Assembly: GCA_930367215.1 (NCBI GenBank)
Contig: OV884060.1
Span: 10,062,001 to 10,126,000, forward strand
From: Pollenia angustigena
Taxonomy: Eukaryota; Arthropoda; Insecta; Diptera; Polleniidae
Reading direction: 5' to 3'
DNA length: 64,000 nucleotides
Part shown: positions 1 through 11,432 of the stretch, piece after piece
How the letters are laid out: each line of letters starts with the position of its first letter
How positions within the stretch are numbered: position 1 is the first letter of the stretch
The notes under the pieces: model-generated
What the model saw: the letters and a program-made list of their open reading frames with translations, nothing else
The model's database searches: none
What the model was told of the DNA's origin: nothing
Program-made: the position numbers and the translations under genes

Positions 1-215
1 TCTCCGCCTCCTTCAAATCTTGCTTTGCCACCAGTGCTTGTTCCTGCACGTAATCTTGCCGACGTTGCGTTATTTGCTGCACCTGTGCCACAGATGCCAA
101 TTGTTGCTCCAAATTTAGTATCCCGATGTGTGCCATCTAACGATATATTCGATAGGAACGAGATCGCAGCCAGTCTGCGTCTGTGTCTCGTTTTATTGAA
201 CGAACTACTTGCCAT
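1..215 (-). CDS. Cables: Cables-like protein, first coding exon (partial, runs off left edge)
   Basis: Reading the minus strand from an ATG at 215-213, the frame stays open for 71 codons to the window edge, so this is the N-terminus of a protein continuing to the left. The peptide starts [14 protein letters not shown] and contains [17 protein letters not shown] at about residues 12-28. This closely matches the conserved N-terminal block of animal CABLES1/CABLES2 (RRRQAALxFLxNISLDG type). A Gly/Ala/Thr-rich low-complexity stretch follows. CABLES proteins link Cdk5/Cdk2 to Abl-family kinases and carry a C-terminal cyclin-box-like domain, which lies outside this window. The base composition is clearly richer in GC than the flanking DNA. 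No in-frame stop was found just upstream, so the exact start is a choice. A shorter plus-strand frame (25-225) overlaps it but matches nothing. The Drosophila counterpart would be CG6191. Confidence 0.8.
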   Translation of the reverse strand, partial: MASSSFNKTRHRRRLAAISFLSNISLDGTHRDTKFGATIGICGTGAANNATSARLRAGTSTGGKARFEGGG

Positions 216-1852
216 TAGGCAGTAACAATTGCTTATAGATGATTTTTTTTGTAAAACAGCCGACCGAGAAAACTTTCTCACGGTGTTTTAATTTGTGTTT
301 TTAAACAGAAAGTTTTTTCCTTTTTCTTAAGAAAAAAAAGGTAAAAATAATATAATGTTTGCTTTTAAATGCTTTTGTTTAATACGTATAAGTAATTTAA
401 TTTGCAAGTTACTTTTAAACACAGCTTTTTATAAATTACTTTAGAAATTTACGTTCTTTCTTCCTTAAAAAGTCAAACTTCACCGATCGTTCTTTATCTC
501 AACTTGACCTAAGTCGAGATAAAAGAGATTTATTTTTTCAATTTGATTGTCTTTAGAATAATTCTAGAAATTTCGATTGTTAAACAGCTTTTCTTTGTTT
601 GTTTTAATGGTGGACTGATGCAACCTTTTAACAATATTTTTCACGAAGAGGGTGTTGGTGATTGATTTTCTTTTTTTTTAGAGTTCCTTTAAAGAACCAT
701 GTGTGTATGTGTGTGTGTTTTATAAATTTCAAACAGCTGTCTAAAGGTCCTTTTCAGCGAATATCACATAAACTTTTTAGTCTTTAAATTAGAAATTAAA
801 TTACTACTAAACTTTAAACTTAAACGCGACATCTTGAACAATTTTTTTAACAACGTTTGACAGAAAAAAATGCACGAAAAATAAAATTTGCTTTTTTTGC
901 TTATAACAATTGCAATTATTGATTATTGTATTGTAGTAATGATTTTATTCAGTTGCCGTTTATAATACAACCGTCTGTCTGCTAGCAGGTTTCAATATGA
1001 TTTGCCGGAAAATTCTGGAAATATAGAAAATATAATGTAATGAAAAAAAATGTATAAGCAAGAGAGTGTAAAAAACTACAGTTGAATGTGTGTATAATCG
1101 TAGTTTGGAAGTGGAAGTAGATAAAATAAAAACAAAAGTGCATAATAAAACTGCAAAAATATAGATATTCGTATACTTAAAGATAAAGATAGATAAACTG
1201 TGCAGCCAGTGGCCCCACACACACTCGCAAAACCGCCAGAACGTATTTGGACAAACACCGCTAAGGAATTGAGAAACAAATGAAAACAATGTTTGCGAGT
1301 GGGGGAAGCTTAAGAGCCGGTTAAAAAGGATTCATGAATGGTTTCAAGCTTGCTCTCTTTTTTCAAGCGTACTCTCTCTCCTCTCCCTTATAAGAAGGAG
1401 TATCATTCAATAGCAGTTGCGATACAGATGCAAGAGTAAAGAAAAGCTTTTAGGACTTATATTTAAAGCTCTGGGATGGTTCTAGTTGTAGTTTTTATTG
1501 TAAAAATTCAATTTTTTTTTTACAAATTTAATTAAAAGCTTTTGTTACAAATTTTATAGTTAGTTTCAAAGTAAAGTTTTTTTTATTAATTCAGTTTAAG
1601 ATAATTTTTGTCAAAAGATTTTCAATTAAAAATTAAAATTCCTGTTGATGAAAAGATTTTATTTTCGATGAAAAGTGCAAGTTTTATTGAAAATCGCAAT
1701 TTTATTGTAAAATGTCAGAAAAATGCTATTTCCGCTAAAATATTTTCGTTAAAACATTTAATTTTCAATAAAATGTTAATTATTTGATGAAAAGTTCACT
1801 TCATAAAAAATATTTAAGTCTTCGATGAAAACTGATTTTCAAAAAAAAAAAC
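216..1852. other. AT-rich upstream spacer of the Cables-like gene
   Basis: No coding region is seen. It probably holds the 5' UTR, promoter or first intron of the minus-strand Cables-like gene. It is made of A/T-rich simple sequence, with a pyrimidine-rich block near 1360-1390 noted separately. The 67-109 aa minus-strand frames at 960-1289 are AT-rich and resemble nothing, so I treat them as chance. Confidence 0.5.
1352..1418. promoter_or_regulatory. Candidate core promoter: CTCTCT (GAGA) tract, TATAAG and Inr-like CAGT
   Basis: A CT-rich stretch (CTCTCTCTCCTCTCCC, about 1372-1387) of the kind bound by GAGA factor is followed by TTATAAG (1388-1394) and, about 26 bp on, GCAGTTG (1413-1419), an Inr-like sequence. 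TTATAA is palindromic, so the strand is uncertain. It could serve the minus-strand Cables-like gene or an unseen plus-strand transcript. The assignment rests only on short motifs. Confidence 0.2.
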
Positions 1853-2538
1853 ATGTAAGAAAGTACATTCGGTCAAGCCCGACAATATGATACCCTACGC
1901 CACAGTATTTAAAAACACATCATGCTCATGTGTCCATATAAATATGGATTTATCTATATTTATAAACTTCATTAAAATTGGTTTTAAATTTTTCGAGAGG
2001 CAGAAATTGCCCCCTACCTCCCCTTGTGGTCCTATTTTTTGAAAAACTGTATAGCTTATGTGTCCATATAGATATGGATCTATCTATGGATTAAATTTCA
2101 TTAAAATCGGTTTGAGAGGCAGAAATTTACCCTATCTCCCCTCGTGGTCCTATTTTTAAAAAAGTGCATATCTTTTGTGTCCACATAGATATGGTTCTTT
2201 TAAATTTCATTAAAATCGGTTTGATAGTTTCTGAGAGGAAGAAATTCCCCCTACCTTCCCTCGTGGTCCTACGAGTCGGCCCATTTTAAATAGGCTTGGT
2301 CCTTGTACCAATAAGAACCTATGTCCCAAATTTTATCAAATTATCTCCAAAATAGCGGCCTGTGCTTTGCGCACAAGGTTACATGGACAGCCAGCCAGCC
2401 AGCCTGCTTGCCAGCCGGACGGACATCGTTAGTTCGACTCAGAAAGTGATTCTGATTTTAAGAAAGTGATTCTGATTTTAAGGTGTTACACACATCAGCA
2501 CAAATGCATAATACCCTCTCCACTATTGTGGTGTGGGT
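1853..2538 (-). mobile_element. mini-me/DINE-like non-autonomous element, minus orientation
   Basis: The right end read on the minus strand opens with a pyrimidine/purine hairpin (ATACCCACACC...GGTATTAT). It continues through CAGAATCACTTTCTGAGTCG, ACGATGTCCGTCC and a GGCTGGCTGGC microsatellite, and finishes with GTAGGGTATCATAT, a GGTCAAGCCCGAC-type hairpin and TTCTTACATG. The same order recurs, some copies inverted, at 6960-7568, 10028-10526, 47430-48012 and 56403-58255. Structure and GTCY core fit dipteran mini-me/DINE-1 elements, which are thought to be Helitron derivatives. A 22-bp phrase (about 2444-2481) is directly repeated. Confidence 0.7.
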
Positions 2539-2539
2539 A

Positions 2540-2930
2540 TAATAAACCATGTAAGAGTGCTATATTCGGCCATGCGGAAAATGCTTGTTACTAATTTGGA
2601 AATTTGTAACATTCCCGTTCTCAAGCTATACAGAAATCTATAATGTCCACGTACGGGAGGTGGCATGCCCACTACTCCGATCCCGATGATAGCCCAGCTA
2701 TGTGTACCAAATTTGGATATAAATAAATCTATTTTATGGCACGCCCACTTCTCCAATACCGCCTACATTTTGTCGGATGTTGTGTATTGATAACCATGAT
2801 GCCTGTACGTAATTTGGAAACTTTGGCTCTTGCCGTTCTCAATATACACAGAAATCTATAATCTCTTTGTATGGGAAGTGCCAAGCCAACTCCTCCAATT
2901 CCGCCCATAATTTGTCAGGAAAGAACAAAG
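2540..2930 (-). mobile_element. mini-me/DINE-like fragment, second subfamily
   Basis: It begins CATGTAAGAGTGCTATATTCGG, the inverted 3' terminus of the family seen complete at 5597-6526 and 16483-18021. The rest (upstream of TTTGTCAGG) matches, in inverted orientation, the segment at about 16840-16960 (CTTGAGAACGGCAAGAGCC, GGGCGTGG...CCTCCCGTAC). An internal section is partly duplicated (GTACGGGAGGTGG and GTATGGGAAGTGC blocks about 220 bp apart). Confidence 0.6.
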
Positions 2931-3010
2931 GGATTAATGGGTAAAATTTGTGAACCGATCAGGCTGAATTTTAATAGGAAATAAATCCGGACTGTATGTT
3001 ATATAATTAC

Positions 3011-4059
3011 CAGGGAAACCAGAAATATGCTCTAAAAAACAAGTTTTATGCACATTAAATATGCAGTAAAAACTGGAAAATATGCCCTGAAAAATGTTAA
3101 AAATATGCCCTAAAAATTGCTCATTTGAAGACACAATATTTAACAATTTATTAACAAAATTTTAAAAAAACCTAAACAAGGTTAAAATTCATATAAGAGA
3201 TGTTTGCGCCGAATATTATCTAGATATAACCATCCATATGGGTTTTTGTCCTAAAGGGATTTTATGTACGGTCGCTAAATTGTTAACAAATGTTAACATT
3301 TAAAAGGAATTTAAAGCTAGTTAGGGATGGAAGCTTTGAGCAAATGTGAACCGATTCATAAATAATTTAATTTGAAGTAAAATATTTTTGGCACGAATTT
3401 ATTTTTAATACCATCGTAATTAGATAGCTTGCGGACACAAAGAGTCTAATTTGGATGTGAAATTATAGACCGACTCTCACCATTTGCATAGACTTCGTCC
3501 ATATTTGAACAAATTATCTACAAAATTCTAACTTGTACTCTGCGCACAAGGCTAACATGGACATACAATCAACCAGGCGGATGGATGGACATCGTTAGAT
3601 CACTTTAAAAAGTGATTCTGAGTCGATCGGAATACTAAAAGATTGGTCTAGATACAAATCGCATAACATTTATCCTTAATGACAACCTGCTTTGTCGTAC
3701 AATTTTAGAGTAAAAACTAAATGTAGATGTCGAAATTGAAGTAACAGATTTTCGAAAAAAAAAAAAAAAATATTTGCTGCGAAAGCTTTTTATTGTAGGT
3801 ATCTAAGAAAATTGAATATGTATTAAAATATGCATTAAAAAGGCAAAAAATATGCGCTATAAACCTAAAAAATGCTGCAAAAAACTATTTTAACTAAAAT
3901 ATGCCAAAAAAATGCTGCAAACGGTAAAATATGTAAAAATATGCACTAAAAAATCGATGCCAAAATTCATAAAAAGCTCTAAAACGGATAAATTTATTGT
4001 TTCTGCCTTCATTAGTCGCACAAGGAAGAACATGCAATTGCATATTTCTAGTTTCCCTG
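3011..4059. mobile_element. Non-autonomous hAT-like element (8-bp TSD ATAATTAC)
   Basis: The termini are inverted: CAGGGAAACCAGAAATATGC on the left and the complement of GCATATTTCTAGTTTCCCTG on the right. The element is bracketed by the exact 8-bp direct repeat ATAATTAC at 3003-3010 and 4060-4067, the hallmark of hAT insertion. Subterminal regions are rich in ATATGCCCTAAAAA-type repeats. A mini-me-like fragment lies inside. No transposase is present; the 65-68 aa frames at its right end are by-products of the subterminal repeats. A related partial copy lies at 23070-23276. Confidence 0.85.
3430..3665 (-). mobile_element. mini-me/DINE-like fragment nested in the hAT element
   Basis: It contains CTGCGCACAAGG, TAACATGGACA, GACATCGTTAGATCAC, GTGATTCTGAGTCGATCGG and ATTGGTCTAGA in the order expected for an inverted mini-me copy. 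It lies within the 3011-4059 element, so it is younger than that insertion or was carried by it. Confidence 0.55.
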
Positions 4060-4067
4060 ATAATTAC

Positions 4068-4235
4068 ATATATAACAACCGAGTCCTCATCATAACCCAT
4101 TTCAACTGACAGAAGGACATCGTTAAATCAACTTCGCTCCTCATAAGGAAACAGAATTTACATACATATATACATACTTTATAGGGTCTACGATCAATAT
4201 TGTAGAAACTGTTTACAAAGTTATATTTAAAGAAA
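4068..4235 (-). mobile_element. mini-me/DINE-like fragment
   Basis: Contains GGACATCGTTAAATCAACTTC, a TATAGGGTCTACGATCAATATTGTAGAAA block and a TA-rich run, in the same inverted order as the 11433-12095 copy. It directly abuts the right target duplication of the 3011-4059 hAT element, so that hAT probably inserted into it. Confidence 0.5.
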
Positions 4236-5596
4236 TGCAACTTTCTATAAAAAAAATTTCAATTTTCAGAATATAAAAACCATTAATTTCAACAAAAAAA
4301 TCAAATTTCGATAAATGCAATTTTGGATGAAAAATTTAATTATAATAAAACGAATTTTTTTCATAGAAATGCAATTTTCGATGAAAAATTATATAAAACG
4401 AGCGATTTTCTAGAAAAAAAGAAGTCAACTAGGCAAAAAGTGTTTAGAATGTCTTCTAATTACAAACATTTTAGTTTTACGTCCTTTAATTTCTACTCTT
4501 TAAAATTATGTTACAGCTTTTTTTTAAGCTTCTTGACAAAAACGCTTTTCTCATCTCTTACTGAAAAAATAACTATACTAACTAAAGTTCGTTTGATTTA
4601 ACATTTATTAAAGTATTCAGTCATGTTAGCTTTTTTTTACTTTAATGCCAATTGTTATTTTGAATCTTTTTATTTTGTATTAAAAAACGTCTTGTTGTAT
4701 GATTCTCAAGAGACTTAACGGCGTGTTATTTTTCCAGATGCCGGTTTAATATGTTTTATTTTATATTTCTACATTTATAATGCATTTTGTTTTTGCATTG
4801 CTATGGTAAAATTTTCCAAATATTACACACATGCACATTCACACAGGCATATAAAAAGTTTGTCTGTGGCGAGTTTAGTTTCCATTTTATACCCTCATTT
4901 TGCCGGTTTCTATGGATTGTTGTCGTGCATTTTTATTATTTTCTTAATAAAAAAAAATTCATTCTATATTGTAAAACAAAAAAGAAACAATAATGCCGGT
5001 GTTATATTTATTTAGTTTGTAGGATTGTTTTTTTTTTTTTTTTTTGTTTGCTTGTAATGAGTTGCGTTTTAGAATATTTTTTAAAATGAGTATGAACATG
5101 GACTGACTGACTGACGACTGTATGAATCATGTTTTGGTAATGCAAAAAATAGTAATAAATTCAAAAAGTGAGAGAAATTTTTAATTTTTTTTTTAACAAA
5201 CTTAAGATAAAGTTTTTTTTTAATAAATTTAAATTGCGTTTTAGAAAAATTTCAAATGTTAGAAGTTTAAGAGGGTATAACAAATAAAATAAGTAGATTT
5301 TAAAATTTTATTAAAATTTGTTTAACATTTTTCCTTTTACAAAAAAAAAAAATTTATAGAAAAATTAATTTTTCCTAGAAATTAATTTTCCCTAGAAATT
5401 AATTTTTCTATGAATGAAATTAATTATTCTATTAAAAATAAATTTTTCTTGGAAAATCAATTTTTCTTTAAAAAAAATAAATTTTTCCATGAAATATCAA
5501 GTTTTCTATAATAACTATTTTTTTTAAGTGCTTAACAAAAATGTTTTTGTTTATTTTTAACAAAATAATTGATCTATAAAAAAACCTGCGTTTTTA
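4236..5596. other. AT-rich spacer, simple sequence
   Basis: No gene is supported. There are repeated short units such as TTTCGATGAAAAATT (4310-4400) and TAGAAATTAATTTTTCC (5360-5480), and a long poly(T) run near 5027-5045. Short frames at 4323-4601 and 4787-5015 are composed of Lys, Phe, Asn and Ile and look like chance. Confidence 0.6.
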
Positions 5597-6526
5597 TACC
5601 CTCCGCCACAATTAGTTGTGAAGAGGGTATATTAAGTTTGTCATTCCGTGTGAAACTTTTTTATTATTCATCTCAGACCCCATAAAGTATATATATTCTG
5701 GGTCCTTGAGTAATTCTAAGCCGATTTAGCCATGTCCGTCTGTCTGTCCGTCTGTTTAAAACACGCTCACTTTCGAACAACTAAAAAGAAATGAACAAAC
5801 TTGGTGCCAAAATGCTTGTAGTTATCCTTAGCAGTTTGGGATTGAAATCCAGCAAAATCGGTTCTGTAGGACCAGAGCTATTAATCAAAATGTGGAACCA
5901 CCACCTAAAAAAATTGATAATTTTGTTACAAAAAATAACATAAATGCTGGAACAAGGCACGGAATGAGATTAGATTTTGCAAAAATTTGTTTTATTGGAC
6001 TGAAAATCACGCTGTTAAATTTCGTGAAGATCCGTCCATAATTTACCCTAAGCCCCATATAAACACTACTCCCGGAAAACAGTTTAGAAAGCCTAAAACC
6101 GTAAAAAATAAGGCTAGCGTAACAAAATTTGTTACGTCACAGTTTTTTGGGACTAGAAATAATATTGTGAAATTTCGTGACGATCGGTCCATAATTTACC
6201 TTAGGCCTCATATAAACCCTACTACCGGAAAACAGTTTAGTACGCCTAAAACCGTAAAAAATAATTCAATCATAACAAATTTTGGCTCGTCACAATTTTA
6301 TAGGACTATAAATGATACTGTGAAATTTCGTGAAGATCGGTACATAATTAACCCTAGGCCCCATATAAACCCTACTACCGGAAAACAGTTTAGTCGCCTA
6401 AAACCATAATTAATAACAAATCGTCACAGTTTAAGATAATAATAACATCATATTACTCCTTAAACATTCGAACTGTCGGTGGAGGGTATCAAAGATTCGG
6501 CATAGCCGAATATAGCACTCTAACTT
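5597..6526 (+). mobile_element. mini-me/DINE-like element, complete
   Basis: It begins TATACCCTCCGCC with a short inverted repeat to GAGGGTATAT. It carries CCATAAAGTATATATATTC and a GTCY microsatellite (CCATGTCCGTCTGTCTGTCC, about 5729-5755). It ends GGAGGGTATCAAAGATTCGG, with the hairpin TTCGGCATAGCCGAA, and then TATAGCACTCTAACTTGTT. A terminal hairpin shortly before the end and no terminal inverted repeat fit a Helitron-type derivative. Its central part is the 153-bp tandem repeat described separately. Confidence 0.75.
5985..6420 (+). repeat. 153-bp tandem repeat, about 2.8 copies, open in one frame
   Basis: The marker TTCGTGA recurs at 6021, 6174 and 6327, giving an exact 153-bp period. 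Because 153 is 51 codons, one frame stays open for 140 codons (from 5987 to the stop at 6409). The apparent protein has three 51-residue repeats carrying VKFRED and the HINPTTGKQF motif. It lies wholly inside a non-autonomous element, and no match to a known protein is recognised. I regard the frame as a consequence of the period, not as a gene. Confidence 0.85.
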
Positions 6527-6955
6527 GTTTTTTTAAATTCGTTATTTAAATTAAATGAAGTTTTTTTTAAAACGCAATTTAAAATAAAAACCTAAATTTT
6601 GTTAATGGTTTCAAAATGTCATTATTGTAAACTGATATATTTATACATATTATTATTTTGTTTTATTTAATTGTAATCGTAAAACTTTTTTTACAAAATA
6701 AAACGCAAGAATTTTTAAAGATGTTTTTTAATAAGATTTTTGTAATAAAAGATTTTTATGGCAGATATTACAAAAATATTTTTTTGTTAAATAGAATTTT
6801 TTAACAAAAACTATAAACATTTCATTAAGAGTGTATTAAAAACAAATTCCAAGTTCTGGCGTTTTACGATTTCCAGCACACCCCTGAATATGTTTGCAAT
6901 TGCATTTATTTAAATTACAAAAAACCGGCAAATGTGTTCTATTTTTTAGACCCAC
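6527..6955. other. AT-rich spacer
   Basis: Nothing recognisable; homopolymer-rich A/T sequence between two mini-me-like copies. Confidence 0.5.
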
Positions 6956-6959
6956 ATCA

Positions 6960-7568
6960 CAATAGTGTAACACTGAAAAATATTGAACCTTTTAGTATAC
7001 CGATCGACTCAGAATCGCTTTCTGTGTAATTTTAAAGATAATTATCATAAGGACGAAGTCCACACATACAAACTTCTTTCGATTTTAGTTCATGTGCCCA
7101 TGGTATTCAAATTAAATTTGGCTCAAAAATATTTTATTGCGAAATAAATCACCGTACAAATTAAATCTTATATGGTTCCATATTTGACCCTAGGTCCCAT
7201 ACAAATACCACTCTCGAAAATAGCTTTACTTGTCATTACTTCCTTATTAATGATGGTAATGATAAAAAATTTGGTAACGATTATTATATCTAATAGTTAC
7301 TATGTCATGGCAAAATTTTGAACAGGTAGGTCCAAAATTTACCATAGGTCCCATAAAAAACCCCTCCTTGAAATTACTTATATATATTATATTCAATACA
7401 AAGAACTCATATATTTATCTTGAGCTCATAGCATAATTTTTCTTTTACTGTCGGGTCCATGGATTCCCATGGGTCCCAAGGAGGGTCCACTCCAAAAAAA
7501 TCGTTCCTAAACACTGTGGTGTAGGGTATCATATGTTCGGGCTTGCCCGATAAAACCTTCTTACTTAG
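6960..7568 (+). mobile_element. mini-me/DINE-like element, plus orientation
   Basis: It runs from AATAGTGTAACACTG through TATACCGATCGACTCAGAATC to GTGGTGTAGGGTATCATATG, the hairpin TTCGGGCTTGCCCGA and CTTCTTACTTAG. Compared with 10028-10526 it lacks the GGCTGG microsatellite. The 65-aa minus frame at 7407-7604 is just the reverse of this end. Confidence 0.65.
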
Positions 7569-9587
7569 TAAATCTAATAGAATGTTAACTTCTTGTAAAT
7601 ACACACAAAATTTAATAATTCTTTTTGCAAAAATTGTTCATGTTTTTAAAAACTGAAAATTTTTTTAATTATTTTTATGTATATATGTATGTATGTATAT
7701 GTAAAACAATAACATTAGTTTTGTTATTCTACGAACTTTAATGCATAAATTACAAAAAACCCGGCAAAATATTTAAAAAAACTGTTATTTCCTTTTTTTT
7801 TATTTCTTAAAACCGTAATTTTGTTTAAATGCGAAATAATATTTACCCTTTTCCTTCGAACTCATGAAGTGAAAATCCGAATTCACTCCATTTTCCAACA
7901 GTTTTTATTACTTTTCACTTGACATTTGTACATTTTTTAAGAATTTTAATAAATTAAACAGTCTCGATAATTTTTTCTCCATTTATTTGTTTAAAAAAAA
8001 AATTTAAATAAAATTATTTTTTTGCTTTAAATACTTTGTCGAAAACCTTTTTACTTCAGCTTTTCAATCCAAACTAAGGAGTTCTTTTTACAACTTTAAA
8101 GTATTTATACTCAAAAATGTTTTCATAATGAAAAAATATAAAAAGAGATTTCGTTAAAAGTCTACATACGCCACTCGTTTTGTTTAGATGTTTGTTGGGA
8201 TTTTGGTTGATTGGTTGGCTTTATGGTCGTACGATCGTTAGTTATAGTTTTTATGTAGAGAGGTGAAACTAAAAAGCACAAACAACAATCCCTACAGAGT
8301 CATCTAGTTATATCTAAAAAGTATGCTTTTGAATTTTTTATACAGAGTATTTAATAGTATTAGTAGTAGTTTTGGAAGAGTTTGTTGAAGTACGAGTATT
8401 TATGGTCTTTTGTATAGATTTCTATACATACATACATATGCAGTTCTTTGAGCGACAAAATGTTCACATTATTCAAGAAAGAATTACGAAATGAAGACGT
8501 AAAAAACGGGGAACAATAATTTCGATTTTGTAAACAAAGATATTAGGAAAGCAAAATATGAAAACAAAACTAAAAAATGTAGCAATACAAATAACAAAAA
8601 ACTTTTAAAAATGTAAAAAACATTGCAATTATTTTGTTAGTTGTTCTTCGGATAAAAATATTAGAATAAAAATTTTACTCGAGTTGTGGTAATAGTGTGG
8701 TTTTAAATCTTATCCAAATCAAATTTCCAAAGGTAAGAGAGATTGAAAATATTAAAACTGCTTTTAAAAATAAAAAGGAAGTTTAATATTTTACAATAAA
8801 CTTTAATGGTTTTATTCATAAAAAAAATTAAAAATTTAATAAAGGTTTACAAAACAATTTTCTATGAAAATATTTGTTAATAAACGTTTGTTAAATTTAA
8901 TAAACGTTTATGAATACGGGAGTTAATCTTTCTTAAAATTGATATTTCAAGGAGTATTATCTTATTCTGTCAATTGTTGCTGATTTTATTCGATGATATT
9001 TTTTATGAACTTTGACTAATATTCAATTTGGAAATAATTTAGCCAATTCTTATATGGATAAATAAAATTTTTTTATCTGTCGCACTACTCAATTTTGTGT
9101 AAGGTTAGAATAAAAAAGATTTAAGTTCGATTAAAAATTGGCGTGCGCCAATGAATAGGGAATAGAGAATTGGGTGAATAGGGATAGAAAACGCTTGTAA
9201 CTACTCAGGAGGCGCTTCTAGGGAGGTAAAATGTATGACCAACCGATTATTTTTGTGTCTCCAATATTGCTCTAGAACAACCATGCCCACTATCTCCAAA
9301 CCTTCAGGGGATCCCCATACAAAAAAATTGAATTTTCACGAACATTAACCAAAATATAAAACAATGGAATTGCACCAGGTTTAAAAGCTTTAACTATTTT
9401 GAATGTGTTTGGATCATAGAACTAAATTTTTATTTATATTTTTTATGTTTTTGTGGTGTTGAAAAAAGGTTGAAAATAAACTGACAGTATCAATGATGTG
9501 CATTTTTACCTTTTTGTATCATCCATTAAGCTGCTGCCTCTTATTTAAAAGAGATAGGATATAAAAGATTTCCATTAAGCACAAATA
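7569..9587. other. AT-rich spacer
   Basis: No gene found. It contains a TATGTATGTATG microsatellite near 7680-7700, long homopolymers, and a small palindrome TTGGCGTGCGCCAA near 9138. Segment 9200-9590 is slightly less AT-rich but shows no recognisable coding similarity. Confidence 0.5.
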
Positions 9588-10790
9588 TCTATACTAATAT
9601 TATAAAGCTGAAAATTGTGTATGTTTCTATGTTTGAAAGAGATCTTCGAAATTGCCGGTCCGATTTTAAAAATTTCTTTAACAAAATGAAGAATGGTATT
9701 TTTTACACAGTATTTTTCTTTATTCTTTGGTTTATACGGGCTCCTACTACAATATTGAAATTTTTGATACTTTAATGGAGAGATAAAGGTACCGAAAAGG
9801 GGAAATACGAAAAATTTAATTTCTTTTTTTAGCTTTTTAGTTCAACAATTGGTACTTTTTTTTAATTACCGTTAATATTGAACCTAGAAACATAAAATTC
9901 ATCATGTAATATGGTACTTTTGGACTTAAAACATAAAATTAATCATCCTGAGTGGATGAGCATCTGTAACGGGGCTTTTTGGTAGTTATTTGTTCTTTAA
10001 CTGGTACTTTTTATGCATTTGAGCTGATATGTGTAACACCTTAAAATATTGGTCCTAGACCCACCTTAAAGTATACCGATCGACTCAGAACCACTTTCTG
10101 AGTCGAACTAACGATGTCCGTCCGGCTGGATGGCAGGCTGGCTGTCCATGTAACCATGTTATTTGGGGCATAGGTTCTTATTGGCACAAGGACCAAGCCT
10201 ATTGGAAATCGTAGGACCACGAGGGAAAATAGGGGGAACTTTCTTCCTCTCAGAAACTTTCAAACCGATTTTAATGAAATTTAAACTATAGATAGATTCA
10301 TATCTATATGGACACATAAGCTATACAGTTTTTCAAAATTAGGACCAAAAGGGGAGGTAGGGGGCAATTTCTGCCTTTCACAAACTTTCAAACCAATTTT
10401 TATGAAGTTTATAAACATATTTAAATCCATATTTATATGGACACATAAGCATGATGTGTTTTTAAATACTGTGGTGTAGGGTATCATATCGTCGGGCTTG
10501 ACCGACTATACCATCTTACTTGTTTTAATTGATATAAGTCTTCGACCTAGAAACATAAAATTAAACATGCAATGTCCAAGTGAATGAGAATCAGTAAGAG
10601 ATTCTTTTTCATACTTTTTTGTTCTTAAACTGGTACTTTTGAAGTTTGCGTTAATATTGGACCTAGAAACATCAAATTAAACATGCAACATCCTGAGTGA
10701 ATGAGAATATGTAAGAGGGATTTATTTTGTTAATTTTTATTTCTCGTACTGGTACTCACTAAGGATAGAGTTCAGGGCTCCTTAACCTCA
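9588..10790 (+). mobile_element. Helitron-like element with internal tandem repeats
   Basis: It opens with ATCTATACTAATATTATAAA followed by GCTGAA and TGTATGTTTCTATG, the 5' sequence common to many insect Helitrons. About 9740-9810 matches, inverted, 49170-49250, so the two are one family. From about 9870 there are repeated blocks holding TAATATTGAACCTAGAAACA, CATCCTGAGTG and GGTACTTTT (near 9875, 9935, 10540, 10650), interrupted by a mini-me-like insertion. The right end is not defined. Confidence 0.6.
10028..10526 (+). mobile_element. mini-me/DINE-like element nested in Helitron repeats
   Basis: It reads TGTGTAACACCTTAAAATAT, TATACCGATCGACTCAGAAC, ACGATGTCCGTCCGGCTGG and GGCAGGCTGGCTG, and ends GGTGTAGGGTATCATATCG, hairpin GTCGGGCTTGACCGAC, CTTACTTG. 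The same repeat family of the host element (CTAGAAACATAAAATT) lies on both sides, which marks this as a later insertion. Confidence 0.75.
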
Positions 10791-10799
10791 TATATTCAG

Positions 10800-11432
10800 A
10801 AAATTTTAATAATCGTTTTGGAAAAGATCTATTAAAGCAATAGTTTCCATACTCAAAAGAAAAAGAAAGCCAACATTAGTACGCTGTTCAACTTACATTC
10901 TGCCTCCAGTCTATCTCTCCGATCGACCGTCCACTCCGAAAATATCTAACCAATTTTGATGAAATTTGAATAGATAGATCAGCGTAATTAAAACACACAG
11001 GTTTTGTATGTTTTTCAAGTCGTACTGCAGTTTCTTTGTGAGTATTGACTAATATCTGGATAGGAAAATTTGTTCTCTCCACCATTTCTCAAATTTCTCT
11101 TAAGGTTTTCCTCTCCTTCCTGAGATAAACAATCATTTTTCTTTCAGCAGGATTTTTTTTCCTAGACCCGTTGTAAAAAAACTTTATGTTTTTACAAAAT
11201 TAAATAGAATTGTATACAGCGAACAAACATTATTAATAATTTCACGACATAGACAGCAATGGATTTGAAAACACGATAATTAATATACATATTTGCTTTT
11301 TGCGAAGACTTTTTCTTTAAAAATTAACCCAAATTTTTTAAATTACGATGCCTTATTATGAATCAACGTGTTTAAAATTTAAAATTTACTTATAGTGTAT
11401 TATATGGATTTAAGACATATCATAAGATCAAA
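10800..11432. other. Spacer, possible remnant of Helitron interior
   Basis: Contains AACCAATTTTGATGAAATTTG and CTGCCTCC phrases typical of decayed Helitron-like or mini-me elements, but boundaries cannot be set. No gene. Confidence 0.35.

Noticed and set aside
25..225. Plus-strand 66-aa frame at the left edge
   Set aside because: The opposite strand encodes a clear Cables-like N-terminus over the same bases; this frame has no recognisable similarity.
5987..6409. 140-aa frame as a real protein
   Set aside because: It is three copies of a 153-bp repeat inside a non-autonomous element; frame openness follows from the period being a multiple of three.
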